Source: Salipiger sp. H15
GTDB taxonomy: Bacteria; Pseudomonadota; Alphaproteobacteria; Rhodobacterales; Rhodobacteraceae
NCBI RefSeq assembly: GCF_040409955.1
Contig: NZ_CP123388.1
Location: 186,001 to 250,000, forward strand
DNA: 64,000 bases
Reading direction: 5' to 3'
The notes under the pieces were generated by a model. The model searched no databases. It was given only the letters and a program-made list of their open reading frames with translations, and was not told the DNA's origin. Position numbers and translations under genes: made by a program. Below, piece after piece: positions 8,447 to 16,441 of this stretch; the stretch's first letter is position 1, and the number at the start of each line of letters is the position of its first letter.

Positions 8447-9001
8447 TCAGAAGCGCGGCAGGTCGGTAAGCGGATAAAGGTCGTTGCCCCAGCCGTTCGG
8501 CGCGGAGAAGCCGAAGCTGGGGATCGCGACCATGTCGAGCGTCGGCTGGTAGAGCAGCGCCTCCTCGTAGGTGAAGAGCGTCGCGCCCCGCTCGAAGGAG
8601 GACGAGCCGGTGTACCAGGTCTGGATCACCCAGTAGGCGAAGTCGCGCAGCGGGCCTTCGGGCAGGTCCTCGAAGAACTGCTCTACCTCGCGCGCGTCGC
8701 GGGCCGCGGCGGTGTCGATGATCGCGTCGAGCATCTGCTCGAGGTCGGGATAGGTGGCGCTGGCGAAGCGCGCGATGCGCGCCCCCACCGCCGGGTCGAG
8801 GTGATGGTTCACCAGCAGCTGCGAGGCCGAAAGGAACTTCTCTTCGGCACCCGCCGAAAGGGCCGCGCGCAGCGCGCCCGGCGTGGCAAGCGTGGCGAAT
8901 ACGGCTGCGGTCCCGAACAGCAGCTGGCGGCGGCTGGCCCGGGGGAGATCGGTTCTGGAGTTCAAGGTGTCCCTCGTTGACGACGTGGGGAAGGCGGTCA
9001 T
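8447..9001 (-). CDS. small subunit of FAD sugar dehydrogenase (gluconate 2-dehydrogenase subunit 3 / FAD-SLDH type)
   Basis: A 184-residue protein with a twin-arginine-type export signal (SRRQLLFGTAAVFATLA, about residues 23-39) ending near ALRAAL. The rest, including FAYWVIQTWYTGSS and the C-terminal YPLTDLPRF, resembles the small subunit of membrane-bound sorbitol, fructose or gluconate dehydrogenases. In these complexes it is needed for folding and Tat export of the catalytic subunit. It is the first gene of the operon, 36 bases upstream of the GMC gene, and is divergent from the LysR regulator. Confidence 0.88.
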   Translation of the reverse strand: MTAFPTSSTRDTLNSRTDLPRASRRQLLFGTAAVFATLATPGALRAALSAGAEEKFLSASQLLVNHHLDPAVGARIARFASATYPDLEQMLDAIIDTAAARDAREVEQFFEDLPEGPLRDFAYWVIQTWYTGSSSFERGATLFTYEEALLYQPTLDMVAIPSFGFSAPNGWGNDLYPLTDLPRF

Positions 9002-9067
9002 TCACGACCTGGCCTGCGTGATAACGCCGCACCGCATATCGCTTGCCCTGACATAAGACAAATCGTA

Positions 9068-9086
9068 TTAATTGAACCATAATTAA
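9068..9086. promoter_or_regulatory. inverted repeat in divergent promoter, candidate LysR site
   Basis: TTAATT (9068-9073) and AATTAA (9081-9086) are perfect 6-base arms separated by 7 bases, in the only AT-rich patch of the 98-base gap between the dehydrogenase operon and the LysR gene. It ends 14 bases before the LysR start. Candidate binding site for that regulator, by position and symmetry. Confidence 0.45.
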
Positions 9087-9099
9087 GCAAAGTCAATCA

Positions 9100-10038
9100 A
9101 TGAGCCTCCCCCCTCCCCGCCAGCTCGAAGCCTTTCTCGCGGTCGCCGAAGCCCGCTCGTTCCGGCTTGCCGCCGACCGGCTCGGCATGTCGCAGCCGGC
9201 GCTCTCGCAGAACATCGCCCAGCTCGAGGCCCACCTCGACACGCGGCTTTTCGACAGGAGTACGCGCTCGGTGCGGCTCACCGCGGAAGCGGCCGAGCTG
9301 CAGGCGCACCTGTCGCGGCTGCTGCCAGCGCTGCGCGACGCGCTCGACCGGACACGGGACTTCGGCAAGGACCGCAACGTGACGCTCCGGCTCGGCTTTC
9401 TCGCCTCGGCGGCGGTCAAGTACCTGCCCATGGCGCTGCGGCAGTTCCGGGCGGAGCACCCCGAGGTGATGGTGCATGCGCGGGATGACACGGCCGAGGG
9501 GCTCTTTGCCGCGATCCACGAGGGCACGCTCGACCTCGCGGTCTCGAGCTTCCTGCCGCACAGGAACAAGGACGTGGACTTCGAGCTGATCCGGGCCGAT
9601 CCGTTCATGGCGGTGCTGCGCCGCGACCACCCGCTGGCCACCCGGGACGAGATCACCTGGTCGGAGTTGCTGCGCTACGACTTCATCGGCGCGAACAGCG
9701 GCAGCGGCACGCGCTTCGTCACCGATGCGGCGATGCAGTCGATCAACCACCCGGCGCGCACGGTCATGGATTTCAACCACTTCCTCGCGGTGGCGGGGAT
9801 GATCGAGGCGGGCATGGGGGTGAGTGCGCTACCGACGGTGAACTGCCCGTCGCCGGACCACCCGGTGCTCTGCACGGTCAGGCTGGTCGATCCCGTGGTG
9901 ACGCGGGATCTGGGCGTGCTGACCCGCGCGCTCGACGGCTCGCGCTCGCGCTTCATCCAGAGCTTTCGCGACTGCATCGTCGCGGCGGCGGCCGCGGCGC
10001 ATTCCGACCTGCCGCAGGACGAGGCCAAGGAAGTGTGA
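9100..10038 (+). CDS. LysR-family transcriptional regulator
   Basis: A 312-residue LysR protein. The N-terminal helix-turn-helix (RSFRLAADRLGMSQPALSQNIAQLEAHLDTRLFDR, residues about 18-52) is canonical. The rest forms the periplasmic-binding-like effector domain (LGFLASAAVKYLPMALRQF and later). Divergent transcription from the FAD dehydrogenase operon, with an AT-rich palindrome in between, suggests it activates that operon in response to its sugar or sugar-acid inducer. It converges with tctA; only 57 bases separate them and no clear hairpin terminator is visible there. Confidence 0.92.
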   Translation: MSLPPPRQLEAFLAVAEARSFRLAADRLGMSQPALSQNIAQLEAHLDTRLFDRSTRSVRLTAEAAELQAHLSRLLPALRDALDRTRDFGKDRNVTLRLGFLASAAVKYLPMALRQFRAEHPEVMVHARDDTAEGLFAAIHEGTLDLAVSSFLPHRNKDVDFELIRADPFMAVLRRDHPLATRDEITWSELLRYDFIGANSGSGTRFVTDAAMQSINHPARTVMDFNHFLAVAGMIEAGMGVSALPTVNCPSPDHPVLCTVRLVDPVVTRDLGVLTRALDGSRSRFIQSFRDCIVAAAAAAHSDLPQDEAKEV

Positions 10039-10095
10039 GCCTTCGCCTTCGAGACCGGCGCAGCGCCCGTCCGGCACGCCGCGCCGGCCCTTCTC

Positions 10096-11679
10096 TCACG
10101 GGTTGCGGGCTTGCCGCACCATGCGGAACAGCAGGAAGGCCGAGCAGGCCAGCATCCCCAGCGCGATCGGCGACTTCAGCAGGAAGAACGCGTCCCCACC
10201 GGAGGCGGTGAAGGCGCCGCGCACCAGCCCTTCGAGCGTCGGGGCCAGAAGGAAGCCGATGACGAAGGGCAGGATGGAAATCTGCAGGCGCCGCAGTGCG
10301 TAGCCGATGAGCGCGAAGACCCCCGCCGTCAGCAGCCCGACGTAGCCGCCGTCCTGCACGTAGGCGGCGGTGAGCGACACGGTCAGGATGACCGGCAGCA
10401 TCAGCTCCTTCGGGATCCGCACCAGATGGCCGAGAACGCCCATCAGCATCCCGCCGAGCGTCCAGTTGAAGATATTCGCCACCACCATCATGGTGAACAT
10501 GCCGAAGGCCATCACGAGGTTGGTGTTGAGGATCGTGTCGAACCCCTCGATGTGCTGGATCGGGGTGAACTGGAAGACCTGCGGGCCGAAGGAGAAATCG
10601 CCGATCGTCTCGACCGCGAGGATGATGAAGACCGCGGCGAAGTTGCCGGGAATGCCGAGGCTCATCACCGGGATGAGGTTGGCGCCGGAGACGGCGGAGT
10701 TCGCCGCCTCGGTCGCCACCACCCCGTCCGGCGTGCCCTGCCCGAAGGCCTCGGGCGTTTTCGAGCGGCGCTTGGCGGTGTCGTAGCTGAGGGTCGCGGC
10801 GGTCGTGGTTCCGATGCCGGGCAGCGCGCCGATCACCGTGCCGATCACCGCGGCGCGCAGGATGCCGGGCATCATGCGCAGGCGCTCGGCCCAGCTCAGC
10901 GCCGGCCCCATCTCGGGCCGCTCGCGGCTCGGGGCCTCGGTCTTGCGGGCCTCGTGCATCTCCTCGATCGAGATCAGCACCTCGGAGATCACCAGCACGC
11001 CAAGCACCGCCGAGGTCAGCGGCAGGCCGTTGCCGAGCTCGGGGATGCCGAAGGTCAGCCGCGGGCCGTTGCCGGACATGGTCGATCCGATGAGCGAGAC
11101 GAACATGCCGAGCAGCCCGCCGATCAGCCCCTTCAGCGGCGCCTTGCCGACCACCGCCGCCATGAAGCAGAGCGACAGGATGATCAGCGCCGACTTCTCG
11201 GGCAGGCCGAGGATGCGCTCGACCGCCACGGCGATGGCGGGGGCGGCGATGAAGAGCACGATGTCCGAGAAGTTGTCACCCATGACCGAGGCGAAATGCG
11301 CGGTCTGGATCGCCTTCTTGCCCAGCCCCTTGCGCGCCATCGGGTAACCGTCGAGCGTGGTGAGGAAGGCGTCGGGGGTGCCGGGTGTCTTGAACAGGAT
11401 CGCCGGCACCGCCCCGCCCACGGTCGCGCCCTTCATGATGCCGAGCAGGCAGCCCAGCACCGGGTAGAGCGCGTCGTTGCCGTAGCCGAAGATCGACACG
11501 AGGATCGGCAGCGCGATGGCCATGGCAAAGGGGCCGGACATGCCCGGCACCGCGCCGATGAGGATGCCCACCAGCACCCCGATCAGCACCATCAGCACGG
11601 GCATCAGCAGCAGGGAGCCGTCGGCGCCCTGGAACACGGAAGTCACGCCGAGGCCGACGTATTGCAGGAGTAGGTCCAT
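10096..11679 (-). CDS. tctA: tripartite tricarboxylate transporter large permease TctA
   Basis: A 527-residue permease of the TTT family, with about 11-12 membrane segments and the family hallmarks GAVPGMSGPFAMAIALPI near residue 45 and IGALPGIGTTTAATLSYDTAKRRS in the middle, both repeats of the TctA signature. Length matches the family. It works with TctB in the inner membrane and with the periplasmic receptor TctC to import carboxylates or related anions using an ion gradient. It is the last gene of a tctC-tctB-tctA operon, 13 bases after tctB. Confidence 0.95.
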   Translation of the reverse strand: MDLLLQYVGLGVTSVFQGADGSLLLMPVLMVLIGVLVGILIGAVPGMSGPFAMAIALPILVSIFGYGNDALYPVLGCLLGIMKGATVGGAVPAILFKTPGTPDAFLTTLDGYPMARKGLGKKAIQTAHFASVMGDNFSDIVLFIAAPAIAVAVERILGLPEKSALIILSLCFMAAVVGKAPLKGLIGGLLGMFVSLIGSTMSGNGPRLTFGIPELGNGLPLTSAVLGVLVISEVLISIEEMHEARKTEAPSRERPEMGPALSWAERLRMMPGILRAAVIGTVIGALPGIGTTTAATLSYDTAKRRSKTPEAFGQGTPDGVVATEAANSAVSGANLIPVMSLGIPGNFAAVFIILAVETIGDFSFGPQVFQFTPIQHIEGFDTILNTNLVMAFGMFTMMVVANIFNWTLGGMLMGVLGHLVRIPKELMLPVILTVSLTAAYVQDGGYVGLLTAGVFALIGYALRRLQISILPFVIGFLLAPTLEGLVRGAFTASGGDAFFLLKSPIALGMLACSAFLLFRMVRQARNP

Positions 11680-11692
11680 GGAGGGAGGGTCC

Positions 11693-12316
11693 TCAGAGGT
11701 CGGCGTTCGGGGGCAGCTGGATATTGTCCAGCAGGCCGTCGAAGATCAGGATCATCACCGCGACCGTGGCCGCGGCGACCAGCACGTCGCGCCCGCGCAG
11801 CCGGTGGCAGGTGATCGAGATGAAGCCGCAGGTCAGCAGCGTGCCGCCGACGAAGAAGCCGGACACGTCGAAGGGAAAGCTTGCCGATGCGGCGCGGTAG
11901 CCGCTGAAGGCGGTGAGCCCGAGCGCGTTGGTCAGCCAGACCAGCACCGGGCCGGTGGCGTTCATCACCAGCAGGCTGACGGCGGTGAGCAGCAGCGACC
12001 GGCCGAGGAAGCCGAGGTTGCCGAGGCTGATGCGCCCGACCTCCTCGCCGCCCGACCCGCGCCTTGCGCCGAGCTGGCTCAGGATCAGCAGCGCCGCCAG
12101 CGGGACCATGAGCCCCACAAGCAGCACCGGGAAGAAGCTGTCACCGGGCACCATGCGCCCGGTGAGGTTCTTCTGCAGGAAGCCGCTGCCGATGTCCCGG
12201 GGAAACCAGACGAGCAGGCAGAGGGCCACGAAGGCCAGCGTGCCGAGGCCGATCCAGAGGTTCCATCGCCCGCCGGAGGCCGCGCCCGCCGCGGTTTCCT
12301 CGGGACCGCCGGTCAT
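11693..12316 (-). CDS. tctB: tripartite tricarboxylate transporter small permease TctB
   Basis: A 207-residue membrane protein with four predicted segments and a basic central loop (GARRGSGGEEVGR), as in TctB subunits. Its start overlaps the tctC stop by ATGA and it is followed closely by tctA. TctB is the small, poorly conserved permease subunit, so the call depends partly on the operon position. Confidence 0.88.
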   Translation of the reverse strand: MTGGPEETAAGAASGGRWNLWIGLGTLAFVALCLLVWFPRDIGSGFLQKNLTGRMVPGDSFFPVLLVGLMVPLAALLILSQLGARRGSGGEEVGRISLGNLGFLGRSLLLTAVSLLVMNATGPVLVWLTNALGLTAFSGYRAASASFPFDVSGFFVGGTLLTCGFISITCHRLRGRDVLVAAATVAVMILIFDGLLDNIQLPPNADL

Positions 12317-13251
12317 TGCGCGAAGGCCTTCATCATCTCGACGTTGGCGTCGTAGGTGGCGAGGATCTGCTCGCGCAGCGCGTCACCCTGCGTGACGATC
12401 GGCGCGGGCGGGTACTGCTTCTCGATGAACTGGCGGGTCTCGCTCTCGGGATCGGCGAGGATCTCGGCCACCACCGCGGCGATCTCGTCGCGGATCTCCT
12501 CGGGCAGGCCGGCCGGGGCGGTGATGATGTACTGGTAGCCGAGGTTCAGCTCGATCCCCATGTCCCTCAGCGTCCGCTTCTCCGGGTCGAGCGCGACCGG
12601 GGTGGTCTCGGCCGAGGCGAGGATCTTCAGCACGCCGGCCTCGACCAGCGGCTTCTGCACGCCGCCGCCCCAGCCGACATTCGCATCCATCGACACCAGC
12701 GCGTTGAGCGCGCCCTTGCCGCCCTCGGTGCGCAGGTGGTTGACGCTGATGCCGAGGCCGCGGGCCACCAGTTCGGCGCCGGCCTCGACCTGCGTGCCCC
12801 AATTGGCCCAGACGATCTGCTCACCGCCCGCCGCCGCGGCCTGCAGGTCCTCGAGCGTGTTCCAGCCGCTGTCGGCGCGCGCCAGAACCGCCATCTGCGA
12901 GCCCGCGGTCGTGGTGATGTAGGTGAAATCCTCGGGCGAGAGATTGTCGCTGTTCATCGGTGCGAAGTCGTAGGTGGTGGTGATCGCAAAGCCGAGCGTC
13001 TGCCCGTCCGGCGCCTCGGACTTCAGCTGCGCCGACATGACCGTGCCGTCCTCGCCCGCCTTGTTCTCGGGCGCGATCTTCCAGCCGCGCCGCGCCTCGA
13101 TTTCCTTGGCGAGGGTGCGGCCCTGCACGTCGGTGCCGCCGCCGGCGCCGTAGCCGATCCACAGGCGGATCGGCCCGTCGGGCTGCCATTCGGCAAAGGC
13201 GGGGCCGGCGAGGGCCAGCATCGAGGCGGCGATCAGAAGCGATCTTTTCAT
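12313..13251 (-). CDS. tctC: tripartite tricarboxylate transporter periplasmic receptor TctC
   Basis: A 312-residue substrate-binding protein with a clear signal peptide (MKRSLLIAASMLALAGPAFAEW). The mature part has the TctC pattern (IRLWIGYGAGGGTDVQGRTLAKEIE and the ENKAGEDGTV region). The ATG at 13251 is preferred over an in-frame GTG at 13263 because GGAG of the ribosome binding site lies between the two. Its specificity decides what the transporter imports. The divergent gamma-glutamyltransferase gene suggests a gamma-glutamyl or carboxylate compound, but this is inference. Confidence 0.92.
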   Translation of the reverse strand: MKRSLLIAASMLALAGPAFAEWQPDGPIRLWIGYGAGGGTDVQGRTLAKEIEARRGWKIAPENKAGEDGTVMSAQLKSEAPDGQTLGFAITTTYDFAPMNSDNLSPEDFTYITTTAGSQMAVLARADSGWNTLEDLQAAAAGGEQIVWANWGTQVEAGAELVARGLGISVNHLRTEGGKGALNALVSMDANVGWGGGVQKPLVEAGVLKILASAETTPVALDPEKRTLRDMGIELNLGYQYIITAPAGLPEEIRDEIAAVVAEILADPESETRQFIEKQYPPAPIVTQGDALREQILATYDANVEMMKAFAQ

Positions 13252-13290
13252 GTCTATCTCCACTGTTGTGTTTGCGTTTTCTTGTTGGGG

Positions 13291-14079
13291 TCAGAGGCCG
13301 GGCTTGCGCTCGACCAGTTCCATCGGGCGATGGCCGCGCGGCAGCTCGAAGCGCTGCACGATCTGGAGCCGGCCGTCGCGGTCGTACTCGCTGGCGTCCC
13401 AGATCATCCCGACATGCGGCGCGGCGAGGTCGAGCTGCTCGCAGGCATGGCGCGACAGCAGCTCCGCGCTGGCGCTGTGCCGCACCTGCGCGGTGCGGAT
13501 GCCGAAGCGCTCCCACAGCATCCGGTGGTACGAGGCGCCATGCAGCGTCTCGGCGCCGTCGCCGGGCAGGTCCACGTGGTACTCGCAGCGCATGAAGAAC
13601 GAGCTGTAGGCCGGCGAGGCCCCCGAGACCCAGACCAGCCGGTCGAGGCGCATGACCTCCTCGGCCTCGAAGCCGGTCAGCAGCGGGCCATATTCCGCCG
13701 TCGGCACCCGCTGCACCCGCAGGACGCGGGTGAAGGGCATCATCTCCTCGCCCGTCACGGGGTCGCGGAAGCGGTAGACGTGGACCTCGGGCACCTGGTG
13801 GTTCAGCTCGGCGATGAAGCTGCCGAGCTTGCGGCGGCGGATCACCAGCCCTTCCTCGACGAGCTGCGCCAGCGCCTTCTGCACCGTCGACAGGCCCACC
13901 GGCAGCGCGGCGCTGATCTCGGTCTCCTTGGGCAGGTGCCCGCCCGGCATGAAGGTGCCGGAATGGATGCAGGCGGCGAAAGCCTCTGCCAGGCGCTGGT
14001 ACTTCACGCCGGTGTCGGGGGTCGCCTCCCACTGCGCCACGAGCGGCGCGAGGGAGAGCTTGCTGGTCATGGTGCTCAT
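13291..14079 (-). CDS. GntR-family regulator with UTRA domain
   Basis: About 262 residues. The N-terminal winged helix (GGHLPKETEISAALPVGLSTVQKALAQLVEEGLVIRRRKLGSF) is GntR-like, and the C-terminal half (SFFMRCEYHVDLPG and LDLAAPHVGMIWDAS) has the shape of the UTRA ligand-binding domain of the HutC subfamily. It lies 39 bases upstream of tctC on the same strand and is probably in the same transcript. It is divergent from the gamma-glutamyltransferase fusion gene. Two close ATG codons (14079, 14070) are possible starts; neither has a strong ribosome binding site. Likely a repressor of both flanking units, released by the transported compound or its product. Confidence 0.85.
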   Translation of the reverse strand: MSTMTSKLSLAPLVAQWEATPDTGVKYQRLAEAFAACIHSGTFMPGGHLPKETEISAALPVGLSTVQKALAQLVEEGLVIRRRKLGSFIAELNHQVPEVHVYRFRDPVTGEEMMPFTRVLRVQRVPTAEYGPLLTGFEAEEVMRLDRLVWVSGASPAYSSFFMRCEYHVDLPGDGAETLHGASYHRMLWERFGIRTAQVRHSASAELLSRHACEQLDLAAPHVGMIWDASEYDRDGRLQIVQRFELPRGHRPMELVERKPGL

Positions 14080-14113
14080 ACAACAACGGTAATAATGAGT
14101 GTTTGCACTTGTC

Positions 14114-14125
14114 AACTACGTAGTT
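14114..14125. promoter_or_regulatory. 12-base perfect palindrome, candidate GntR operator
   Basis: AACTACGTAGTT is perfectly symmetric and lies in the AT-rich gap between the GntR/UTRA gene and the divergent gamma-glutamyltransferase gene. A symmetric site at this position is what a GntR dimer controlling both directions would use. Assignment is positional. Confidence 0.5.
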
Positions 14126-14175
14126 AATAATGTAGGATAAGAAAACTAGGAAGTTATTTGGAGAGGCAGGGCGGC

Positions 14176-16293
14176 ATGATGGAAACTTGGGCAGTTGCCA
14201 CCGGGCACCCGACCGCAACCCGCGCCGCCGAGCGAATCCTTCGTGCCGGGGGCAATGCCGTGGATGCGGGGGTCGCCGCCGGGCTGACGCTGGGCGTGGT
14301 CCAGCCCGATCTCGTGTCCGTTGCCGGGGTCGCGCCCATCATCATGTTCGACGCAGCCACCGGGCAGGTCACCAGCCAGGACGGGGTCGGCGGCTGGCCT
14401 GCCGCCGCCGATGTCGAGGCGATGCACCGCGCCCACGGCGACCATGTCCCCGAGGGCATCCTGCGCACCGTCATCCCCGCCGCCCCCGCCAGCTGGATCC
14501 GCGCCCTCTCCGAGAAGGGCACAATGCGCTTCGCCGACATCGCCGAGGAGGCCGTGGAGGCCGCCCGCGAGGGGTTCGAGGTCTACCCGCTCTTCGCCGA
14601 TTTCATTGCCACCCGGCAGGAGAAATACGCCCGCTTTCCCTCCACCGCCGAGATCTTCCTGCCCGGCGGCCGCCCGCCCGTGGTCGGCACGCGCTTCGTG
14701 CAGCGCGACCTCGCCTGGACGCTGGAGCAGATGATCGCCGCCGAGGCCGCCTGCCCCGGCGACCGCCGCGCCGGGCTCGCCGCCGCGCGCGCGGCCTTCT
14801 ACGAGGGCCCGATCGCCGAGCGCATCGTCGCCTTCCACGCGGCGAACGGCGGGCTGCTGACCGCCGCCGACCTTGCCGGCTACGAGGTGCGCGAGGAGGC
14901 GACGCTGCCGGTGCGCTTCCGCGGCGTCGAGGTGCATTGCTGCGGCGCCTGGTGCCAGGGCATCTCGATGGCCGAGACGCTGGCGATGATCGAGGCCGCG
15001 GGCCCCGGCGCCGCCACCCGCGACGGCGCGCTCGACCTGCATTTCCTCGTCGAGGTGCTGAAGCGAGTCTTTGCCGACCGCGAGGCCTTCGTCACCGATC
15101 CCGATCACATGGCGATCCGCCCCGCCGCGCTGCTCGCCCCCGACTTCCTTGCCGCGCGGCTCGCCGGGATCGGCGCGAAGTCCGACCCGCTTCCCGCCCC
15201 CGGCACGCCCGCGGAGCCGAGCGGCGCGCCCGCGGTCTTCCACGTCGGTTGCGCCGACACCTCGCATGTCAGCGTCATCGACGGCGCGGGCAACATCTTC
15301 TCGGCCACGCCGAGCGATCCCAGCTACGACACGCTGGTGATCCCCGGCACCGGGCTCTCGGTCTCGTCGCGCGGCTCGCAGTCGCGGGCGATCCCCGGCC
15401 ACCTCAACGCCCTCGCGCCGGGCAAGCGGCCGCGGCTCACCCCGAACCCGATCCTCGCGCTGAAGGAGGGCAAGCCCTGGCTCGCGATGGGCACGCCCGG
15501 CGGCGACGTGCAGGTGCAGGCGATGATCCAGGTGCTGCTGAACATGCTCGACCTCGGCATGACGCCCGAGCAGGCCGTGCGCGCGCCGCGCGTCGCCACC
15601 TACGCCTTCCCCGGCAGCTTCGCGCCGCATGACGTGCATCCCAACAAGGTGCTCTACGAGGCCGACCTTGCCCCGGCGCAGATCTCCGACCTCGCGGCCC
15701 GCGGCCACGATCTCGAGGCCTGGCCGCAGGAAACCTGGATGGCTGGCGGCGTCTGCATCGCCCTGCGCGAACCCACGGGCGCAAGCGCCGTCGCCGACAC
15801 CCGCCGGGTCGGCACCGCCGCGTCGGGAGGAGCGGGCGAACCTGATGCCGCGCTCGCGCGCATCGCCGATCCCGCGACGCAGCTCGCCGAGGCCTACGCG
15901 CTCTGCAACGCGGCGATCCCGAACGGCCTCTTCTCCGCCATGCGCTTCCACGCCGCGGAGATGGAGGTCGAACGGCTCTATTCCACGCTGCCCGAGGTCT
16001 ACCCTGTGAGCGGCCGCAAACCCAAGCGCGCGACGCCCTGGGGAGAGAAGGTGCTGCTGCGCCGCGAGGTGAACGCCGGGTTCGGCGCCGCGGACATCTC
16101 CTGGGCCTTCTCCGACCACGAGACCATCCTCGGCCTCGGGCTGGAGGCGGTGCTGAACGTGCCGGTGGTCGCAGGCGACCGGGTTCTCGGCACGATCAAC
16201 TACCTGCGCGCCGCGCCCGCCTTCTCCACCGACGAGATCGCCCTCGGCCGCGCCTGCGCCGCGGCTATCGCGCGCCGCGGAGAGCTGGAATAG
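14176..16293 (+). CDS. gamma-glutamyltransferase-family protein with C-terminal GAF domain (fusion)
   Basis: A 705-residue protein, longer than usual gamma-glutamyltransferases (about 530-580). Residues 1-555 match that Ntn-hydrolase family: AGGNAVDAGVAAGLTLGVVQP at the N-terminus, the processing nucleophile Thr362 in DTSHVSVID, and PRLTPNPILALKEGKPWLAMGTPGGDVQ. No signal peptide is present, so it should be cytoplasmic, unlike typical periplasmic GGT. Residues about 566-705 form a GAF-like domain (LYSTLPEVYPVSGRKPKRATPWG ... ILGLGLEAVLNVPVV ... LGTINYLR) normally found as a separate small protein. The frame is uninterrupted across the junction. ATG 14176 follows GAGAGG at a good distance. It is divergent from a GntR/UTRA regulator and tctCBA, suggesting cleavage of an imported gamma-glutamyl or related amide compound. 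Confidence 0.85.
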   Translation: MMETWAVATGHPTATRAAERILRAGGNAVDAGVAAGLTLGVVQPDLVSVAGVAPIIMFDAATGQVTSQDGVGGWPAAADVEAMHRAHGDHVPEGILRTVIPAAPASWIRALSEKGTMRFADIAEEAVEAAREGFEVYPLFADFIATRQEKYARFPSTAEIFLPGGRPPVVGTRFVQRDLAWTLEQMIAAEAACPGDRRAGLAAARAAFYEGPIAERIVAFHAANGGLLTAADLAGYEVREEATLPVRFRGVEVHCCGAWCQGISMAETLAMIEAAGPGAATRDGALDLHFLVEVLKRVFADREAFVTDPDHMAIRPAALLAPDFLAARLAGIGAKSDPLPAPGTPAEPSGAPAVFHVGCADTSHVSVIDGAGNIFSATPSDPSYDTLVIPGTGLSVSSRGSQSRAIPGHLNALAPGKRPRLTPNPILALKEGKPWLAMGTPGGDVQVQAMIQVLLNMLDLGMTPEQAVRAPRVATYAFPGSFAPHDVHPNKVLYEADLAPAQISDLAARGHDLEAWPQETWMAGGVCIALREPTGASAVADTRRVGTAASGGAGEPDAALARIADPATQLAEAYALCNAAIPNGLFSAMRFHAAEMEVERLYSTLPEVYPVSGRKPKRATPWGEKVLLRREVNAGFGAADISWAFSDHETILGLGLEAVLNVPVVAGDRVLGTINYLRAAPAFSTDEIALGRACAAAIARRGELE

Positions 16294-16441
16294 GCGGGAA
16301 CGGTCTCCTTGCGGCGGCGGGCGGCTCGGACGCCCCAAAGCTCCCGCAAAGGGATCGCAAAGCGGCTCTTTCCGCCATGGTCTGATCAGGGGCAAGCACA
16401 CTGGCGCCGCACGTCTGTCCGGGCGTCGGATATGCCCTGCG
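16294..16441. other. convergent intergenic gap, no feature seen
   Basis: 148 bases between the convergent GGT fusion gene and the last gene of the Bat operon. I see only short imperfect hairpins (for example GCGG/CCGC near 16365) without a T-run, and no gene. Confidence 0.4.

Noticed and set aside
10039..10095. GC-rich inverted sequences between LysR and tctA as terminator
   Set aside because: Pairing is short and imperfect and no T-run follows, so it is not reported as a terminator.
13252..13263. In-frame GTG start four codons upstream of tctC
   Set aside because: The GGAG ribosome binding site lies between it and ATG 13251, and the signal peptide starts cleanly at the ATG.
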